NCBI GenBank assembly: GCA_033344815.1
Contig: JAWPMR010000001.1
Coordinates: 4,574,136-4,638,135 of the forward strand
Origin: Paracoccaceae bacterium
GTDB lineage: Bacteria; Pseudomonadota; Alphaproteobacteria; Rhodobacterales; Rhodobacteraceae
Direction of reading: 5' to 3'
Length of the DNA stretch: 64,000 nucleotides
Positions within the stretch are counted from its first letter, which is position 1, and every line of letters begins with the position of its first letter. Both the position numbers and the translations under genes were made by a program. Of this stretch, positions 1 through 10,210 are shown one piece after another. Under the pieces are notes generated by a model. The model was given only the letters and a program-made list of their open reading frames with translations, had not been told where the DNA came from and did not search any database.

Positions 1-1458
1 ACCTATGAGACCAAGGGCGTCTTGGTGGATTTCAGCGGGCAGATTATTGCGCAGGCGGCGCGCGCGCACAAAATGCTGGTGCCGCAACCCGGATGGGCCG
101 AACACCGGCCCGAAGAGGATTGGTGGGGTGACTTCGTCTATGTCACGCGCGCGCTGCTGGCGGAGAGCGGCGTTGAAGCCAATGACGTTAAAGCCGTCGC
201 CTGCAGTGCAATTGGCCCCTGCATGTTGCCGGTGGATGCTGCCGGCGCGCCTTTGATGAACGGGGTGCTGTACGGCGTAGACGGGCGCGCGGAGAACGAG
301 GTGCGCGAACTGACAGAACGCATTGGCGAGGAAACGATCCTAGCCCGATGTGGCAATGCCCTGACTTCACAATCGGTAGGTCCCAAGATCTTGTGGCTGA
401 AACGGCATCAACCGGAGATTTATGCCAAGACCGCGCATATCCTGACCTCTACCAGTTTTCTGGTGCAGCGCTTGACGGGCGAGGTGGTCATCGATCACTA
501 CACGGCTGCCAATTTCTCGCCGCTCTATGACGTTGTGACGCAATCCTGGGTGGATGATCTAGTCGATGACGTCATTCCCTTGGAAAAACTGCCACGCTTG
601 ATGTGGTCAGGCGATATCGCGGGGCATATTACTGCACAAGCCGCCGCCTTGACCGGGCTGGCGGTGGGCACGCCGGTTACTGCCGGTACGATTGACGCGG
701 CGGCCGAGGCGTTTTCCGTCGGAGTCGATCAGCCGGGCGACATGATGATGATGTATGGCTCGACCATATTTATCATTTTGCGCGCTCAAGACCGCGTCAG
801 CGATGCTGCCATCTGGTATGCGCCGTGGCTCTTTGAAGGGGAGCATGCCTCTATGGCCGGGTTAGCAACTTCAGGTACGCTGACCCATTGGTTCCGCGAT
901 CAGATGGCGCGCGATCTGGACGTTGCCGAGGCCTTTCCCATCTTGGCACAGGAGGCCTCGGCCTCCCCTCCGGGTGCCAATGGTTTGTTGTTCCTGCCTT
1001 ACTTTTCTGGTGAACGCACGCCGATCCATGACTTCCATGCCAAGGGTACGTTTTTCGGGTTGAACCTGACGCATACACGCGGGGATATGTACCGCGCGCT
1101 CATTGAGGGTATCGCTTTTGGAACGCGTCATGTAACGGATCATTTCGCTGATCTGGGCCAGCGCCCCGCGCGGCTTTTGGCGGTTGGCGGCGGGACCAAA
1201 AACCAACTCTGGTTGCAGGCAACATCCGACGTCACAGGCATTGAGCAGGTGGTTTGTGAGAAAACGACCGGTGCGAGTTACGGTGATGCCTTCCTGGCCG
1301 CACTGGCGATTGGCGCGGTGGCGCGGCAGGACATGTCCAAGTGGAATCCGGTGAAGGAGACCGTGCGGGTCACGCCCGATCCGGTCTACGAAAAGCACTA
1401 TGCGCTGTTTCGCAGGCTTTATGAGCAGACTAAGGACATCGCCTATGAAATTGGTTGA
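1..1458 (+). CDS. FGGY-family carbohydrate kinase (xylulokinase-like), 5' end cut by window
   Basis: Sugar kinase of the FGGY family, expected to phosphorylate a ketopentose or related sugar with ATP in the cytoplasm. The reading frame is open from base 1, so the N-terminal ATP-phosphate loop and the true start lie outside the window; the TTG at 22 is internal. About 485 residues are present. The C-terminal FGGY signature is visible as LAVGGGTKNQLWLQATSDV, preceded by the conserved GTIDAAAEAFSVGV stretch that contributes to the hinge and phosphate-binding region. It is convergent with the ThuA gene of the neighbouring ABC operon, separated by 239 bp. Substrate cannot be read from the sequence; xylulose-type sugars are only a family default. 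Confidence 0.88.
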   Translation, partial: TYETKGVLVDFSGQIIAQAARAHKMLVPQPGWAEHRPEEDWWGDFVYVTRALLAESGVEANDVKAVACSAIGPCMLPVDAAGAPLMNGVLYGVDGRAENEVRELTERIGEETILARCGNALTSQSVGPKILWLKRHQPEIYAKTAHILTSTSFLVQRLTGEVVIDHYTAANFSPLYDVVTQSWVDDLVDDVIPLEKLPRLMWSGDIAGHITAQAAALTGLAVGTPVTAGTIDAAAEAFSVGVDQPGDMMMMYGSTIFIILRAQDRVSDAAIWYAPWLFEGEHASMAGLATSGTLTHWFRDQMARDLDVAEAFPILAQEASASPPGANGLLFLPYFSGERTPIHDFHAKGTFFGLNLTHTRGDMYRALIEGIAFGTRHVTDHFADLGQRPARLLAVGGGTKNQLWLQATSDVTGIEQVVCEKTTGASYGDAFLAALAIGAVARQDMSKWNPVKETVRVTPDPVYEKHYALFRRLYEQTKDIAYEIG

Positions 1459-1697
1459 TTTCCGTTGTGTGGACAAATCACCAATTCGCTGCATTTGACC
1501 CAAATTGCTGCTGTCCTCGCTTCGCGATTGGATCGTAAACCGACTCCCAAAGCATGTCGTCTCTCAGCTGTTTGCGCCCTTCGCCCCGGGACTCAAGAAC
1601 GGTTGTATGCTTGAATGAAACCGCGCAGCAAAAAGACGCATCTACAAGAGGCTGGCCCCGCCTGACATTAAATTCTTGCGCGGGTTTGATGGCGGCA

Positions 1698-2483
1698 TTA
1701 GCGGTAGCCTTCATCACCTTCGTCGTGCAATTTTGGGCCGCGCTCCTCAATTGGCTCCAGTGCCTGTTCAACCGCAGTATTTGGCGCCGCATGTACATCC
1801 GACAGCCGGGCCTGTGGATTTGCAGCCCATCTCACGGCGTTGGCGATCACCTTGCGCACATTGGGGTCATAGTATGTGGGATAGGTTTCGTGCCCAGGAC
1901 GGAAGTAGAAAACGTTACCCGCGCCCCGTCGGTAGGTAAGGCCCGAGCGAAAGACTTCGCCACCCTGAAACCAGCTGACAAATACGGTTTCCAGCGGTTC
2001 GGGAACGGCGAAGGGTTCACCGTACATCTCCTCGTGTTCAATCTCAAAGTGATCGGGCAGGCCGCGCGTGATCGGGTGGTGTCGGGACGTCACCCAAAGC
2101 CGCTCGCGCTCTCCGGCCTCGCGCCAAGTAAGCGTGCAGGGCGTGCCCATCAGTTTTTTGAAGATCTTCGCGAAATGGGACGAATGCAGCAGAATAAGGC
2201 CCATCCCGCCCCAGACCTGATCTGCGATCCGGTCCACGACCTCGTCTGACACGGCCCCATGTGCGGCATGGCCCCACCAGATCAGGACGTCCGTTTCAGC
2301 GAGCCGTTCTGCGGGCAACCCGTGTTCGTCCTGTTGCAGCGTGGCGATCGTTGCGCTGATGCCATCGACGGCGTTCAAGCCATCGGCGATACAGCCATGC
2401 AGGCCGTCGGGATAAAGATCAGCAACAGTTTTGTTTTCCTGTTCATGGACGTTTTCGCCCCAAACGACGACCCTGGTGGTCAT
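1698..2483 (-). CDS. ThuA-domain protein (trehalose-utilisation family)
   Basis: A 261-residue protein with a class I glutamine amidotransferase-like ThuA fold. Visible family marks are the N-terminal [10 protein letters not shown] strand and loop, the WWGHAAHG segment, the LILLHSSHF strand-turn and the [17 protein letters not shown] segment near residues 205-220. ThuA proteins accompany sugar ABC operons and are linked to metabolism of oxidised disaccharides or other sugars; the exact reaction here is unknown. ATG start preceded by GGAGG. It is the last gene of the leftward ABC operon, 28 bp after the LacI gene, which suggests a role in processing the imported substrate. Confidence 0.85.
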   Translation of the reverse strand: MTTRVVVWGENVHEQENKTVADLYPDGLHGCIADGLNAVDGISATIATLQQDEHGLPAERLAETDVLIWWGHAAHGAVSDEVVDRIADQVWGGMGLILLHSSHFAKIFKKLMGTPCTLTWREAGERERLWVTSRHHPITRGLPDHFEIEHEEMYGEPFAVPEPLETVFVSWFQGGEVFRSGLTYRRGAGNVFYFRPGHETYPTYYDPNVRKVIANAVRWAANPQARLSDVHAAPNTAVEQALEPIEERGPKLHDEGDEGYR

Positions 2484-2511
2484 GGCGTCCTCCGATGGTT
2501 TGTCCGGCGCA

Positions 2512-3540
2512 TCATGTTCTGGCCCGGCCAGAGCTCGCCCGTGCGATAAATTGCGGTTTTATGATCTGCTGATCGTCGGTGGCGGGATGTCCCTCCAGGA
2601 TGGACATCAGCTTCTGGCAGGCACGACGACCCCATTCTCGTCGTGGCAGGCTGACCGTGGTCAGTCCGGGGTTAAACACGGCAGCGTATGGCATGTCGTC
2701 ATAGCCAACGACGGAGACATCATCGGGAATGCGCACGCCTGCATTGGCCAAACCATGCATCAAACTGACGGCAACTTCGTCGTTATGCGCGAAAATGGCG
2801 GTGGGCAAGGCGGGTCGGTCGAGCAAGGTCTGGGCCGCTTGCAGGCCGAACTCTGTGGAAAGCGGGCCGTGCAGGAAGCGATCCGTTTGAACGGGCAGGC
2901 CTGCGATGCGCAGCGCGGCGTTGAACCCGTCATACCGGCGCTCCAACGATTTGGCGTTAAGCGGACCGCAGACCTGAGTGATATCGCTGTGACCGAGATC
3001 GATGAGGTGTTGCGCGGCCAGTCGCCCGCCCATTTCGTCATCAATGCGAACCACTGGAACCGACAGATGCCCATGCCCGCCGCAGGACACCAAGGGCGGG
3101 CCACTGTAGCGGGACTGGCCGTCAGTGGGTTTGAGGTCTTCGGGAAAGCCGAGCGCGTTGAGGATCAGCCCCCCGGCCTGGTTCAATAGCAGCATATCAG
3201 AAAAGGCGCGTTCGTTTTCAATGGCTTCCGAGGTATCTCCGATCAGGGTCACGTATCCGCTTTTGCGCGCTTCTTCCTCGATGCCCTTGAAGAACTCGGC
3301 AAAGAAGGCGTTGGTGATATCCGAGACCAGCACCAGCAAAGTCTTGCTACGCCCGGTGCGCAGATCCGCCGCGGCCTGGTTCATCCGGTAGCCGGTCTGG
3401 CGCACCGCCTCGAGGACAACGTCACGTGTTTGGGGTCTGACCTCGTTGGGTCGGGAAAGCGCGCGCGAGACACTCGCCACCGACACGCCGGCCTGTCGGG
3501 CGACGTCTTTCACAGTGGGTCGCTTGATCTTTTTGCTCAC
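2512..3540 (-). CDS. LacI-family transcriptional regulator
   Basis: A 342-residue LacI/GalR repressor. The N-terminal helix-turn-helix and hinge ([20 protein letters not shown], residues 8-27) is followed by a periplasmic-binding-protein-like effector domain with the typical [16 protein letters not shown] segment near the C terminus. Starts with GTG, preceded by AAGG. It is encoded inside the ABC operon, after the ATPase gene, so it is probably autoregulated and controls the operon from the paired LacI-type operators at 8756-8791. Effector is presumably the transported sugar or a derivative (inference). Confidence 0.92.
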   Translation of the reverse strand: MSKKIKRPTVKDVARQAGVSVASVSRALSRPNEVRPQTRDVVLEAVRQTGYRMNQAAADLRTGRSKTLLVLVSDITNAFFAEFFKGIEEEARKSGYVTLIGDTSEAIENERAFSDMLLLNQAGGLILNALGFPEDLKPTDGQSRYSGPPLVSCGGHGHLSVPVVRIDDEMGGRLAAQHLIDLGHSDITQVCGPLNAKSLERRYDGFNAALRIAGLPVQTDRFLHGPLSTEFGLQAAQTLLDRPALPTAIFAHNDEVAVSLMHGLANAGVRIPDDVSVVGYDDMPYAAVFNPGLTTVSLPRREWGRRACQKLMSILEGHPATDDQQIIKPQFIARASSGRART

Positions 3541-3560
3541 TTCAAAAACCTTTGTTCCAG

Positions 3561-4562
3561 CTAGCCTTGCGGCCGTCCTTGCGCGTCGAACTTATGCATG
3601 AATTCTGGCATGGGTGTCATGTGGATTTTGTCGCCCACTTGTTGCGCGTGCTGCCCCGATAAGGTGATGGTCAGCAGGCCCGCCTCCGGCACCCGGACAT
3701 AGAGGATCGTGTCATGGCCAAGGCGCTCGACCAGAGTGACCTGACCGCTCCATTCGCCGCTATTGGCGTCCACGTTAAAGTGTTCGGGGCGGATGCCGAT
3801 TGTGGCAGCGCCTGCGGTTTGCGCGAAGGCGCCCTTGATGAAATTCATTTTCGGTGAGCCAATGAAACCGGCGACGAACTCTGATGCCGGGTGATTGTAA
3901 AGGTCCATCGGGCTGCCGACTTGCTCGATAATGCCGCCGTTGAGCACTACGATCCTGTCGGCCATCGTCATGGCTTCGACCTGGTCGTGGGTGACGTAGA
4001 TCATGGTGGTGTCCATTCGCTGGTGCAGCTCGCTGATTTCGACCCGCGTTTCGGCGCGCAGGGCGGCGTCGAGGTTGGACAACGGCTCATCGAGCAGGAA
4101 CACTTTGGGATTTCGGACGATGGCGCGCCCGATGGCCACCCGTTGTCGCTGACCGCCTGACAATTGTCCGGGTTTGCGATCCAGCAACGCTTCGAGCTTA
4201 AGCGCTTCGGCGGCGACGCGGACCTTTTCGGCAATCTCAGCCTTGGAACGGCGCTCCAGACTTAGCGAAAAGCCCATGTTTTCGGCGACTGTCATCTGCG
4301 GGTAAAGCGCGTAGGATTGGAAAACCATGGCGATGTCGCGCTTTTTCGGGGACAGATCATTTGCGTACTCGCCCCCGATCATACAGTCGCCGCCGCTGAT
4401 CTCTTCGAGTCCGGCGATCATGCGCAAGAGCGTGCTCTTGCCGCAGCCCGAGGGGCCGACGAACACGATGAATTCGCCGTCTTTGATCGATAGGTTAATG
4501 TCGCGCAGAACCTCGACGTCGCCGTAGCGTTTTGTCAGGTCTTTCAGTTCTACTCCGGCCAT
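3561..4562 (-). CDS. Carbohydrate ABC transporter ATPase (UgpC/MsmK type)
   Basis: ATP-hydrolysing subunit of a sugar importer, 333 residues. Walker [10 protein letters not shown], signature [14 protein letters not shown], Walker [13 protein letters not shown] and H-loop [13 protein letters not shown] are intact, and a C-terminal TOBE/regulatory domain follows (IGIRPEHF). I chose the ATG at 4562 because AGGAG lies just upstream and the longer frame would overlap the 2-hydroxyacid dehydrogenase gene by 50 bp. It sits between the dehydrogenase and lacI genes and serves the permeases and binding protein upstream in the same operon. Confidence 0.93.
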   Translation of the reverse strand: MAGVELKDLTKRYGDVEVLRDINLSIKDGEFIVFVGPSGCGKSTLLRMIAGLEEISGGDCMIGGEYANDLSPKKRDIAMVFQSYALYPQMTVAENMGFSLSLERRSKAEIAEKVRVAAEALKLEALLDRKPGQLSGGQRQRVAIGRAIVRNPKVFLLDEPLSNLDAALRAETRVEISELHQRMDTTMIYVTHDQVEAMTMADRIVVLNGGIIEQVGSPMDLYNHPASEFVAGFIGSPKMNFIKGAFAQTAGAATIGIRPEHFNVDANSGEWSGQVTLVERLGHDTILYVRVPEAGLLTITLSGQHAQQVGDKIHMTPMPEFMHKFDAQGRPQG

Positions 4563-4575
4563 GAACGACTCCTCT

Positions 4576-5613
4576 TCATCTTGCGACGCGCGGCGCGCGT
4601 ATGATTTTGTCGACAGTTGAGGCATCGGCAGGTTTCAGGGCGCGGTCGGGCGTGCCTGCCATGATGTTTGCACAGTCTTGAACGATCATGTCGCCAATCG
4701 GGTGGCGCCCACCCTCGACCGCTGCGGCGCGATGTGGGGACCAGATGACGTTTCTGGCGGATCGGTATCTGGATGTGCGGGCCACAGGTTCGACCGGGAA
4801 TACGTCCGAGGCAAAGCGGATATGGTCGGTCTCAGCCGCCTCCAGCAAGGCGTCGAAGTCCACAAGGTGGGCGCGGCTGGCCAGAACGACGAGTGCGCCC
4901 TTGGGCAGGCGCGCGATCAGCTTGCGCGAGATCAGTTGATAGTTTTCGTCTGTGGGTGTGGCGGCGATGACAACGACCCGGCAGGTGCTCATCACCTCGT
5001 CCAGCGCGCAAAACTGTATGTCGTCGGGTGCTGTGCCCGAGGCTTTCAACCAGGGATCAAACGCCTTTATCTGCGGTGCAAACGGGGCCAGCAACCGGGT
5101 GAGTTCGCGGGCAATCTCCCCGTAACCGACAAAGCCGATGGATTGCCCGTACAGCATGAATTCGTTGCCAATATTGTCACGCAGCCAGCGTTCGCGGTTG
5201 TCTCGAAACCGTTCGTGTTCTTCGACAATGCCGCGACATCCGGCAAGCATCAGCCCCAAAGTCATCTCTGCCACCGAATACCGAAAGCCGGGGGAGCAGG
5301 ACAGCACGTCGATCTGGTTCTCAAAGCAGTAACCATAGTCGATGCCGTCCTGAAAGGTGCCTGACACTTCGATGATGGCCTTGAGTTGGTGCGCTCCGGC
5401 CAGTTCGGCAGCGGTCAGCATCGGTTTGGCTGCAACGACAACGTCTGCGTTCGGCAGGTTGTTCAGAAAAACTTCCCGCTCCATTGGCCAGTTAAGACCG
5501 CCGATGATCTCGAATGCCACCGCGAGTTTTGCAAAGCTCTCAGGGCTGAACAGTTCTTCGACCTGGCGGAAATGCTGGTCCATGATCAGCAGTGGTTTGG
5601 ATGTGTTTGACAT
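4576..5613 (-). CDS. D-isomer-specific 2-hydroxyacid dehydrogenase (NAD-binding)
   Basis: A 345-residue oxidoreductase of the D-2-hydroxyacid dehydrogenase family, using NAD(P). The Rossmann loop reads [12 protein letters not shown], with Ala in place of the third glycine of GxGxxG. The catalytic Arg (LASRAH), Glu (DVFPVEPV) and His (SPHRAA) are present in the usual order. ATG start with AGGAG. It lies inside a sugar ABC operon, 8 bp after a permease gene, so it probably acts on an acid or keto derivative of the imported compound; the substrate is unknown. Confidence 0.85.
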   Translation of the reverse strand: MSNTSKPLLIMDQHFRQVEELFSPESFAKLAVAFEIIGGLNWPMEREVFLNNLPNADVVVAAKPMLTAAELAGAHQLKAIIEVSGTFQDGIDYGYCFENQIDVLSCSPGFRYSVAEMTLGLMLAGCRGIVEEHERFRDNRERWLRDNIGNEFMLYGQSIGFVGYGEIARELTRLLAPFAPQIKAFDPWLKASGTAPDDIQFCALDEVMSTCRVVVIAATPTDENYQLISRKLIARLPKGALVVLASRAHLVDFDALLEAAETDHIRFASDVFPVEPVARTSRYRSARNVIWSPHRAAAVEGGRHPIGDMIVQDCANIMAGTPDRALKPADASTVDKIIRAPRVAR

Positions 5614-5621
5614 GGAATCTC

Positions 5622-6434
5622 CTATTTGACTGCGCCCGCGGTCATGCCGCGCACGAAGTGACGCTGGAACACGAAGAACAGCAGAACGACGGGCAAGGCC
5701 ATGATCACGGTGCCCGAGGACAGCCCCGAGACGTCGCGTGTCATTGTCCCCTGAAAGTTCAAAAGCCCCACAGACAGCGTGCGCATCTCGTCGCGCGGCA
5801 GAAGCAGCAGTCGCAGCAACAGGTCATTCCAGCTCCACAGAAATTCAAGCAGGGCCGTTGTGACCACGGCCGGAGTGGCGATGGGCATCACGACGCGGCG
5901 GTAGATCTGAAACTCAGTCGCGCCGTCAATGCGCGCCGCTTCGTGCAACGCCTTGGGTACGCCGATGAAGTAGGATGAGAACATGAACACAAAGACCGAT
6001 AGCGCCAACGCCAGATCGGCAAAGATCACGCCCAGATGGGTATTCACAAGGCCAATGGAGCGGACGATTGAGTAGAGCGGCAGAATGATCGCCGTCACCG
6101 GGATCATCAACCCGATCAAGAAGAGCACCTGCACGATCATTTTGCCCCGGAAATCCATGAATACCAAGGCGTAAGCCGCAAGCGAGGCAACTCCGATCAT
6201 TACAATCGCATCCACCGTCGAGATGATCAGCGTGTTGAGGAAATAGATGTTGAACTTGCCCTCGGTCCACACCCGTGCGTAATGCTCAAACGTCAGATCA
6301 ATCGGGGGATACCACGGGGGATTGCCTAGCTCCGTCGTAGGTTTGAGCGACGAAAACACGGTCAGGATCAGCGGCGAGACCATCAGAATGGCAATCACAC
6401 CCAGACCGAAGATCAGTGCATAGCGACCAAACAT
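5622..6434 (-). CDS. Carbohydrate ABC transporter permease (MalG type)
   Basis: Inner-membrane permease, 270 residues, with about six hydrophobic segments. The EAA loop that docks on the ATPase is seen as ALHEAARIDGATEFQIYRRV followed by the conserved MP. The C terminus (VRGMTAGAVK) is typical of MalG-type subunits. ATG start preceded by GGGAGG. It follows the partner permease with one base between stop and start, so the two are translationally coupled. Confidence 0.92.
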   Translation of the reverse strand: MFGRYALIFGLGVIAILMVSPLILTVFSSLKPTTELGNPPWYPPIDLTFEHYARVWTEGKFNIYFLNTLIISTVDAIVMIGVASLAAYALVFMDFRGKMIVQVLFLIGLMIPVTAIILPLYSIVRSIGLVNTHLGVIFADLALALSVFVFMFSSYFIGVPKALHEAARIDGATEFQIYRRVVMPIATPAVVTTALLEFLWSWNDLLLRLLLLPRDEMRTLSVGLLNFQGTMTRDVSGLSSGTVIMALPVVLLFFVFQRHFVRGMTAGAVK

Positions 6435-6435
6435 C

Positions 6436-7323
6436 TCAACGCCCCTCCCGGTTCTGAATTTGCATGTAGATGATGGTGGCGACGCTTACGATCACCAGCA
6501 GTGCCACCCCAATCGCTGCCCCATAACCATAGTCGTTCTCCAATGCACCGCGCTTGTACATGTAGGTCGACAGGATCTCGCTGAACCGGATTGGCCCACC
6601 TTGGGTGGTGGCCCAGACGATGTCGAAGACTTTGAAGGATTGGGTCAGTGTCAGGATGAACACCACGGCCGTGACGGGGCGCAGCGCAGGCATCGTGACA
6701 AAGCGAAATTGTTGAACCGCATTGGCGCCATCGACCTTGGACGCCTCATAGAGGTCTTCGTCAACCGCCTGCAATCCGGCCAGAAAGATGATGACGCTGA
6801 GGCCGATGGTTGACCATGAATGGGCAAAGGCGAGCGCATAAAGGACGACGCTTGGGTCACCGAGCCAGGGCCGCATCAAAAAATCGAGCCCGATCCCGTC
6901 CAGCAATTGGTTGATGACCCCTTTGGGCTGATAGAGCCATCGCCAGATTGTGGCGACCGCCATGGGGGAGATGACAACCGGCAGCACAATCATGGTCTGG
7001 AGCAGCAGACGCGCCTTCCAGACCCGGGCCAGCATGGCCGCTATCACAAGCCCCAGCCCCACGTTTATGACGATAATGACGCCGGACCACACGAAGGTAT
7101 TTCGGAAAGCCTCCCAGAAAATCCTGTCTGAAAAGAGCCGTTGGTAGTTTTCAAAACCGATGTATTCCCGCTCTGGGCTGATCCCGTCCCAATCAGTGAA
7201 GGAGTACTCCACCACTGAGAATGTCGGATAGAGCGCGAACACCACATAGATCGCCATCGCGGGTAGCAGAAACAGGACGAGGTTAAGCCGTTGAGCAAGC
7301 TTTGAGTCGGGATCAAGGATCAC
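6436..7323 (-). CDS. Carbohydrate ABC transporter permease (MalF type)
   Basis: Inner-membrane permease, 295 residues from the chosen start, about six transmembrane segments. The EAA loop reads DLYEASKVDGANAVQQFRFV then MP. The start was set to GTG at 7323 because a perfect AGGAGG lies 7 bases upstream; a longer frame to 7383 has no such site and adds an unlikely leader. First membrane protein gene after the binding protein gene, 88 bp downstream of it. Confidence 0.9.
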   Translation of the reverse strand: MILDPDSKLAQRLNLVLFLLPAMAIYVVFALYPTFSVVEYSFTDWDGISPEREYIGFENYQRLFSDRIFWEAFRNTFVWSGVIIVINVGLGLVIAAMLARVWKARLLLQTMIVLPVVISPMAVATIWRWLYQPKGVINQLLDGIGLDFLMRPWLGDPSVVLYALAFAHSWSTIGLSVIIFLAGLQAVDEDLYEASKVDGANAVQQFRFVTMPALRPVTAVVFILTLTQSFKVFDIVWATTQGGPIRFSEILSTYMYKRGALENDYGYGAAIGVALLVIVSVATIIYMQIQNREGR

Positions 7324-7411
7324 GTGGCAACCTCCTGGCCATACTGTACTTGAGTGCGTCGAAACGAGGGTAAGTGCTCCCAATCTTTGGCAAAATTGGG
7401 AGCGTATCAGT

Positions 7412-8722
7412 TCAACGTTCAGCGAGCCCGCCAGGCAGCATGATCTCGCCTTCTGCCTTCGCTTCAGTCCACGCTTCTTGCATGGCTGCCGTGAACTCTT
7501 CAGGCGTCATGACATTCAGCAACAGCGCTTGAAGCCCATCATATGACACAGTGGTCAGGGTGCCGGGCGTGATGGTGTCCAGAAACGCCGGAATCGACCC
7601 GTTTGCGGCATGGTCATCGGCCGCTTTCCAGATGTCGACGGCGAGCTGAGGCATGTTCGCCTGGCCCAAAGCGTCCTCCAGTGGGCCAACCGGTATCACG
7701 CCATTGTTGATCAGCGTCACGCGACCTTCCATCTGCGTAAGCATGCGGTTGATGTATGCAATCGCGATGTCTTTATGCTCGGAGTTTTCGCGCACATACC
7801 AGCCGCTGCCAATCGAGTTGGTCGGGTGGATCATCTGGCCCTGTTCAAAGGGGGGCACCGCAAAGACGGAGTAGTCCGACGCCCGATCACCCGCAGCCTG
7901 GATTCCACCGCCAACAACCCAGGGGCCGGTATAGGTCATCGGGATCTCACCCGCCCAAAACGCGTCCATCAACTCGCCGTAACCAATCGCAACGGGCGTC
8001 GGCCCGAACCAGCCTGCCTGACCCATTTCCTGCAACTTGGTCGATGCCGCAACAAAGGGGGCGTCGGTCCAAGCGCCATCACCAAACAGGACGTCCTCGA
8101 TACCCGCGGGGCCTGCGTAGCGGCCAAAGATCATAGACTGCCAATGCGAAATTGGCCACTTGTCCCCGCCTGCAAGGCCAATGGGCGTCTCAAAGCCCGC
8201 TGCCATAAGCGCATCTACAGCCGCTTCCATCTCAGCCCAATTGGTCGGGACAGCGACGCCATGCTCGGCAAAGATCGCCTTGTTGTAGAACATGCCCGTG
8301 GTCTCGACCTCATTGCCAAAGGCCCACAGCTTGCCGTCGCTGGAGGTCTGCACAATGATCCCTTCGGGGATTGTGTCGCCCCAATTGTGCTCGTAATACG
8401 CCTCGGTCAAATCGGCCACCAGACCGCCCGCAATCAGGGCCGCAGGTTGGCCAGGGCCCGTGCCAAAGGTAAAGACATCGGGGCCTTCACCAGCTGAAAG
8501 CGCCGGGATCAGTGCGGGGTTGAAGATGTCAGATGTGTTGGTGATCACAGTAAGGTTCACATCCGGATTCTCGTTATTGAACTGATTGGCAATCTCTTCA
8601 TAAACGGTGGTCTGGCCCGGCTCGCCGCCCACCCACACCACGACTTCTGTCTGTGCGAACGCTGGCATGGCGAGCAATGCCGACATTGACACAAGCGCCC
8701 CTGTGAATTTCTGAAACCGCAT
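7412..8722 (-). CDS. Carbohydrate ABC transporter substrate-binding protein (family 1)
   Basis: Periplasmic sugar-binding protein, 436 residues, with a Sec signal peptide (MRFQKFTGALVSMSALLAM, cleavage near AFA-QT). The mature part has family-1 binding-protein features: VVVWVGGEPGQTTVYEEIANQF at the N terminus (glycine-rich hinge strand) and GPWVVGGG in the C-lobe. Start set to ATG at 8722, with GGAGG 6 bases upstream; an in-frame ATG 21 bases earlier lacks a site. First gene of the leftward operon; two LacI-type operators lie 34-69 bases upstream. Confidence 0.92.
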   Translation of the reverse strand: MRFQKFTGALVSMSALLAMPAFAQTEVVVWVGGEPGQTTVYEEIANQFNNENPDVNLTVITNTSDIFNPALIPALSAGEGPDVFTFGTGPGQPAALIAGGLVADLTEAYYEHNWGDTIPEGIIVQTSSDGKLWAFGNEVETTGMFYNKAIFAEHGVAVPTNWAEMEAAVDALMAAGFETPIGLAGGDKWPISHWQSMIFGRYAGPAGIEDVLFGDGAWTDAPFVAASTKLQEMGQAGWFGPTPVAIGYGELMDAFWAGEIPMTYTGPWVVGGGIQAAGDRASDYSVFAVPPFEQGQMIHPTNSIGSGWYVRENSEHKDIAIAYINRMLTQMEGRVTLINNGVIPVGPLEDALGQANMPQLAVDIWKAADDHAANGSIPAFLDTITPGTLTTVSYDGLQALLLNVMTPEEFTAAMQEAWTEAKAEGEIMLPGGLAER

Positions 8723-8755
8723 CTTTTCCTCCCTTGGCTGCACGGATGGCAGAAC

Positions 8756-8791
8756 TGTAATCGTTTACACACATTCTTGTAAACGATTACT
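8756..8791 (-). promoter_or_regulatory. Two LacI-type operators in front of the sugar ABC operon
   Basis: Two palindromes with a central CG, TGTAATCGTTTACA (8756-8769) and TGTAAACGATTACT (8778-8791), match the usual LacI-family operator form. Their centres are 22 bp apart, two helical turns, so dimers could bind the same face. Together they form a 13-bp perfect inverted repeat around an 8-bp spacer. The position, just upstream of the binding-protein start at 8722, fits repression by the LacI protein encoded in the operon. Confidence 0.75.
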
Positions 8792-9295
8792 TTTTGAAGA
8801 TTCTGATCGCTATTTTCTGTTGGAAAGCATGTTCATAGCTTGGGAATTCGTAATCTTCTATGCCAATGAATAATCGATGAGAACCAAACCCGCGATTCCG
8901 GAGACGTCAATTTCGGAATGTGATTCGTTCCGTTTTCGCGCGTTGGAAAATGTTTCCAATACCCTGTCTGACGCTCTAATTCACCCGATTGAAAATAGAC
9001 TGGATCGGCCAAGATCAGGCTGGCTTCCGGGATGTCAAAACTCAACCGGCTGGCCCGCGCTATTGAGCTTTTTCAAACCTACATTTGGCAAGCTCAACTG
9101 CCTCTCGCTTCTTTCTTGAAAGGACGGCGCCTAATCCCAGTTCGACACAAAACGCCGTCGCATTGAGAGGTTCAGCGGTCGGCAGTTTTTTGCCCCGCAA
9201 CTTTCACGTTCGTGTCCGCTCCACTTCAGTTCGCTTGTAATGGTGTGGATCGCAACATCGAAACTCAAGAGTTTAGACCGGGTTTTGCCTTATTT
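8792..9295. other. Intergenic region without a supported gene
   Basis: About 500 bp between the first ABC operon and the end of the second permease pair. Short open frames here show no family features and no ribosome-binding sites. It should hold the promoter of the leftward operon. One perfect palindrome, TTGGAAA-ATG-TTTCCAA (8943-8959), resembles a regulator site. No terminator with a clear U-tract was seen for the upstream permease operon. Confidence 0.5.
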
Positions 9296-10210
9296 TTACT
9301 TCACGGCACCCGCAGCCATACCCTTGATGATGTATTTTTCGAGGAAGATGGCAACGATGACCAAGGGCAGGATCGCGGCTGAGGACAAGGCGGCCATGGA
9401 CCACCAGTTGATACCCTGCGATCCGGTTTGCGAAGCGACCATGACGGGCAGGGTTTTTGCATCCGTTGAGGTCAGTAGCGCCGCAAAGAAGTATTCGTTC
9501 CAGCATAGAACGAGGCTTAGAATGAAGGCGGCGACCATGCCGGGCAGGGCGATGGGCAGCACGATTTGAAGGAATGCGCCCCAGATGCCCAGACCATCCA
9601 CGAGGGCGGCTTCTTCAAGTTCCACCGGGATGCCCTGAAATTGGTCGCGCATGATCCAGATCACAATGGGCAGTACCATGAGTGTGTACAGCAAGATCAA
9701 ACCGATGCGGCTGTCCAGCAGGTTTAGGGACTTGTAGAGAACAAGAAACGGCAATGCCAAAACCACGGGCGGCAGGATCATCTGGCTGAGGAAAAAGAAC
9801 GAAATATCCGAATTGCGCATGAAACCGAAGCGGTAGTTGAACCGCGACAAACCATAGGCGGCCAGCGATCCAAGCACCACCGCCAGAGTCGAGGCAGACA
9901 CCGCGACAATTGCCGAATTCCAGAAACGTTTGAGGAATTCCTCGCGCACTGTGGAAACTTCGCCGATCAGGCGGGGCGACAGGCCAAGACTCTCCCAGCC
10001 TTTCCATTTAGGGGTGAAATCCCAGAACGGAATCATATTACCGCGCATCACATCGGGCGCCATTTTGAAGGATGTGGTCAGTGTCCAGTAGATTGGAAAA
10101 AGGCAGATGATTGCCCAAGTGATCAGGGCGGCATAGATCGCCACACGGCTGGCCCACCATTTCACGCGGACCTGGCGATCGGCCTCATGATCTTTGAAAA
10201 TCGCGCTCAT
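9296..10210 (-). CDS. Carbohydrate ABC transporter permease (MalG type), second system
   Basis: Inner-membrane permease, 304 residues, six predicted membrane segments. The EAA loop reads VELEEAALVDGLGIWGAFLQ followed by the conserved LP. C terminus IIKGMAAGAVK is typical of the family. Overlaps the upstream permease gene by 4 bp (ATGA), so they are coupled. Works with the permease at 10207-11313, the binding protein at 11849-13507 and the ATPase at 13726-14775; all parts of one importer, spread over both strands. Confidence 0.92.
   Translation of the reverse strand: MSAIFKDHEADRQVRVKWWASRVAIYAALITWAIICLFPIYWTLTTSFKMAPDVMRGNMIPFWDFTPKWKGWESLGLSPRLIGEVSTVREEFLKRFWNSAIVAVSASTLAVVLGSLAAYGLSRFNYRFGFMRNSDISFFFLSQMILPPVVLALPFLVLYKSLNLLDSRIGLILLYTLMVLPIVIWIMRDQFQGIPVELEEAALVDGLGIWGAFLQIVLPIALPGMVAAFILSLVLCWNEYFFAALLTSTDAKTLPVMVASQTGSQGINWWSMAALSSAAILPLVIVAIFLEKYIIKGMAAGAVK

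Noticed and set aside
1459-1697. Possible transposase remnant between the FGGY kinase and ThuA genes
   Set aside because: A short minus-strand frame exists, but no transposase motif or terminal repeat could be shown.
4678-5364. Long plus-strand frame opposite the 2-hydroxyacid dehydrogenase gene, and similar long antisense frames (for example 13837-14466, 35838-36380, 37602-38183)
   Set aside because: They are antisense shadows of well-supported genes, a common effect of high G+C codon use.
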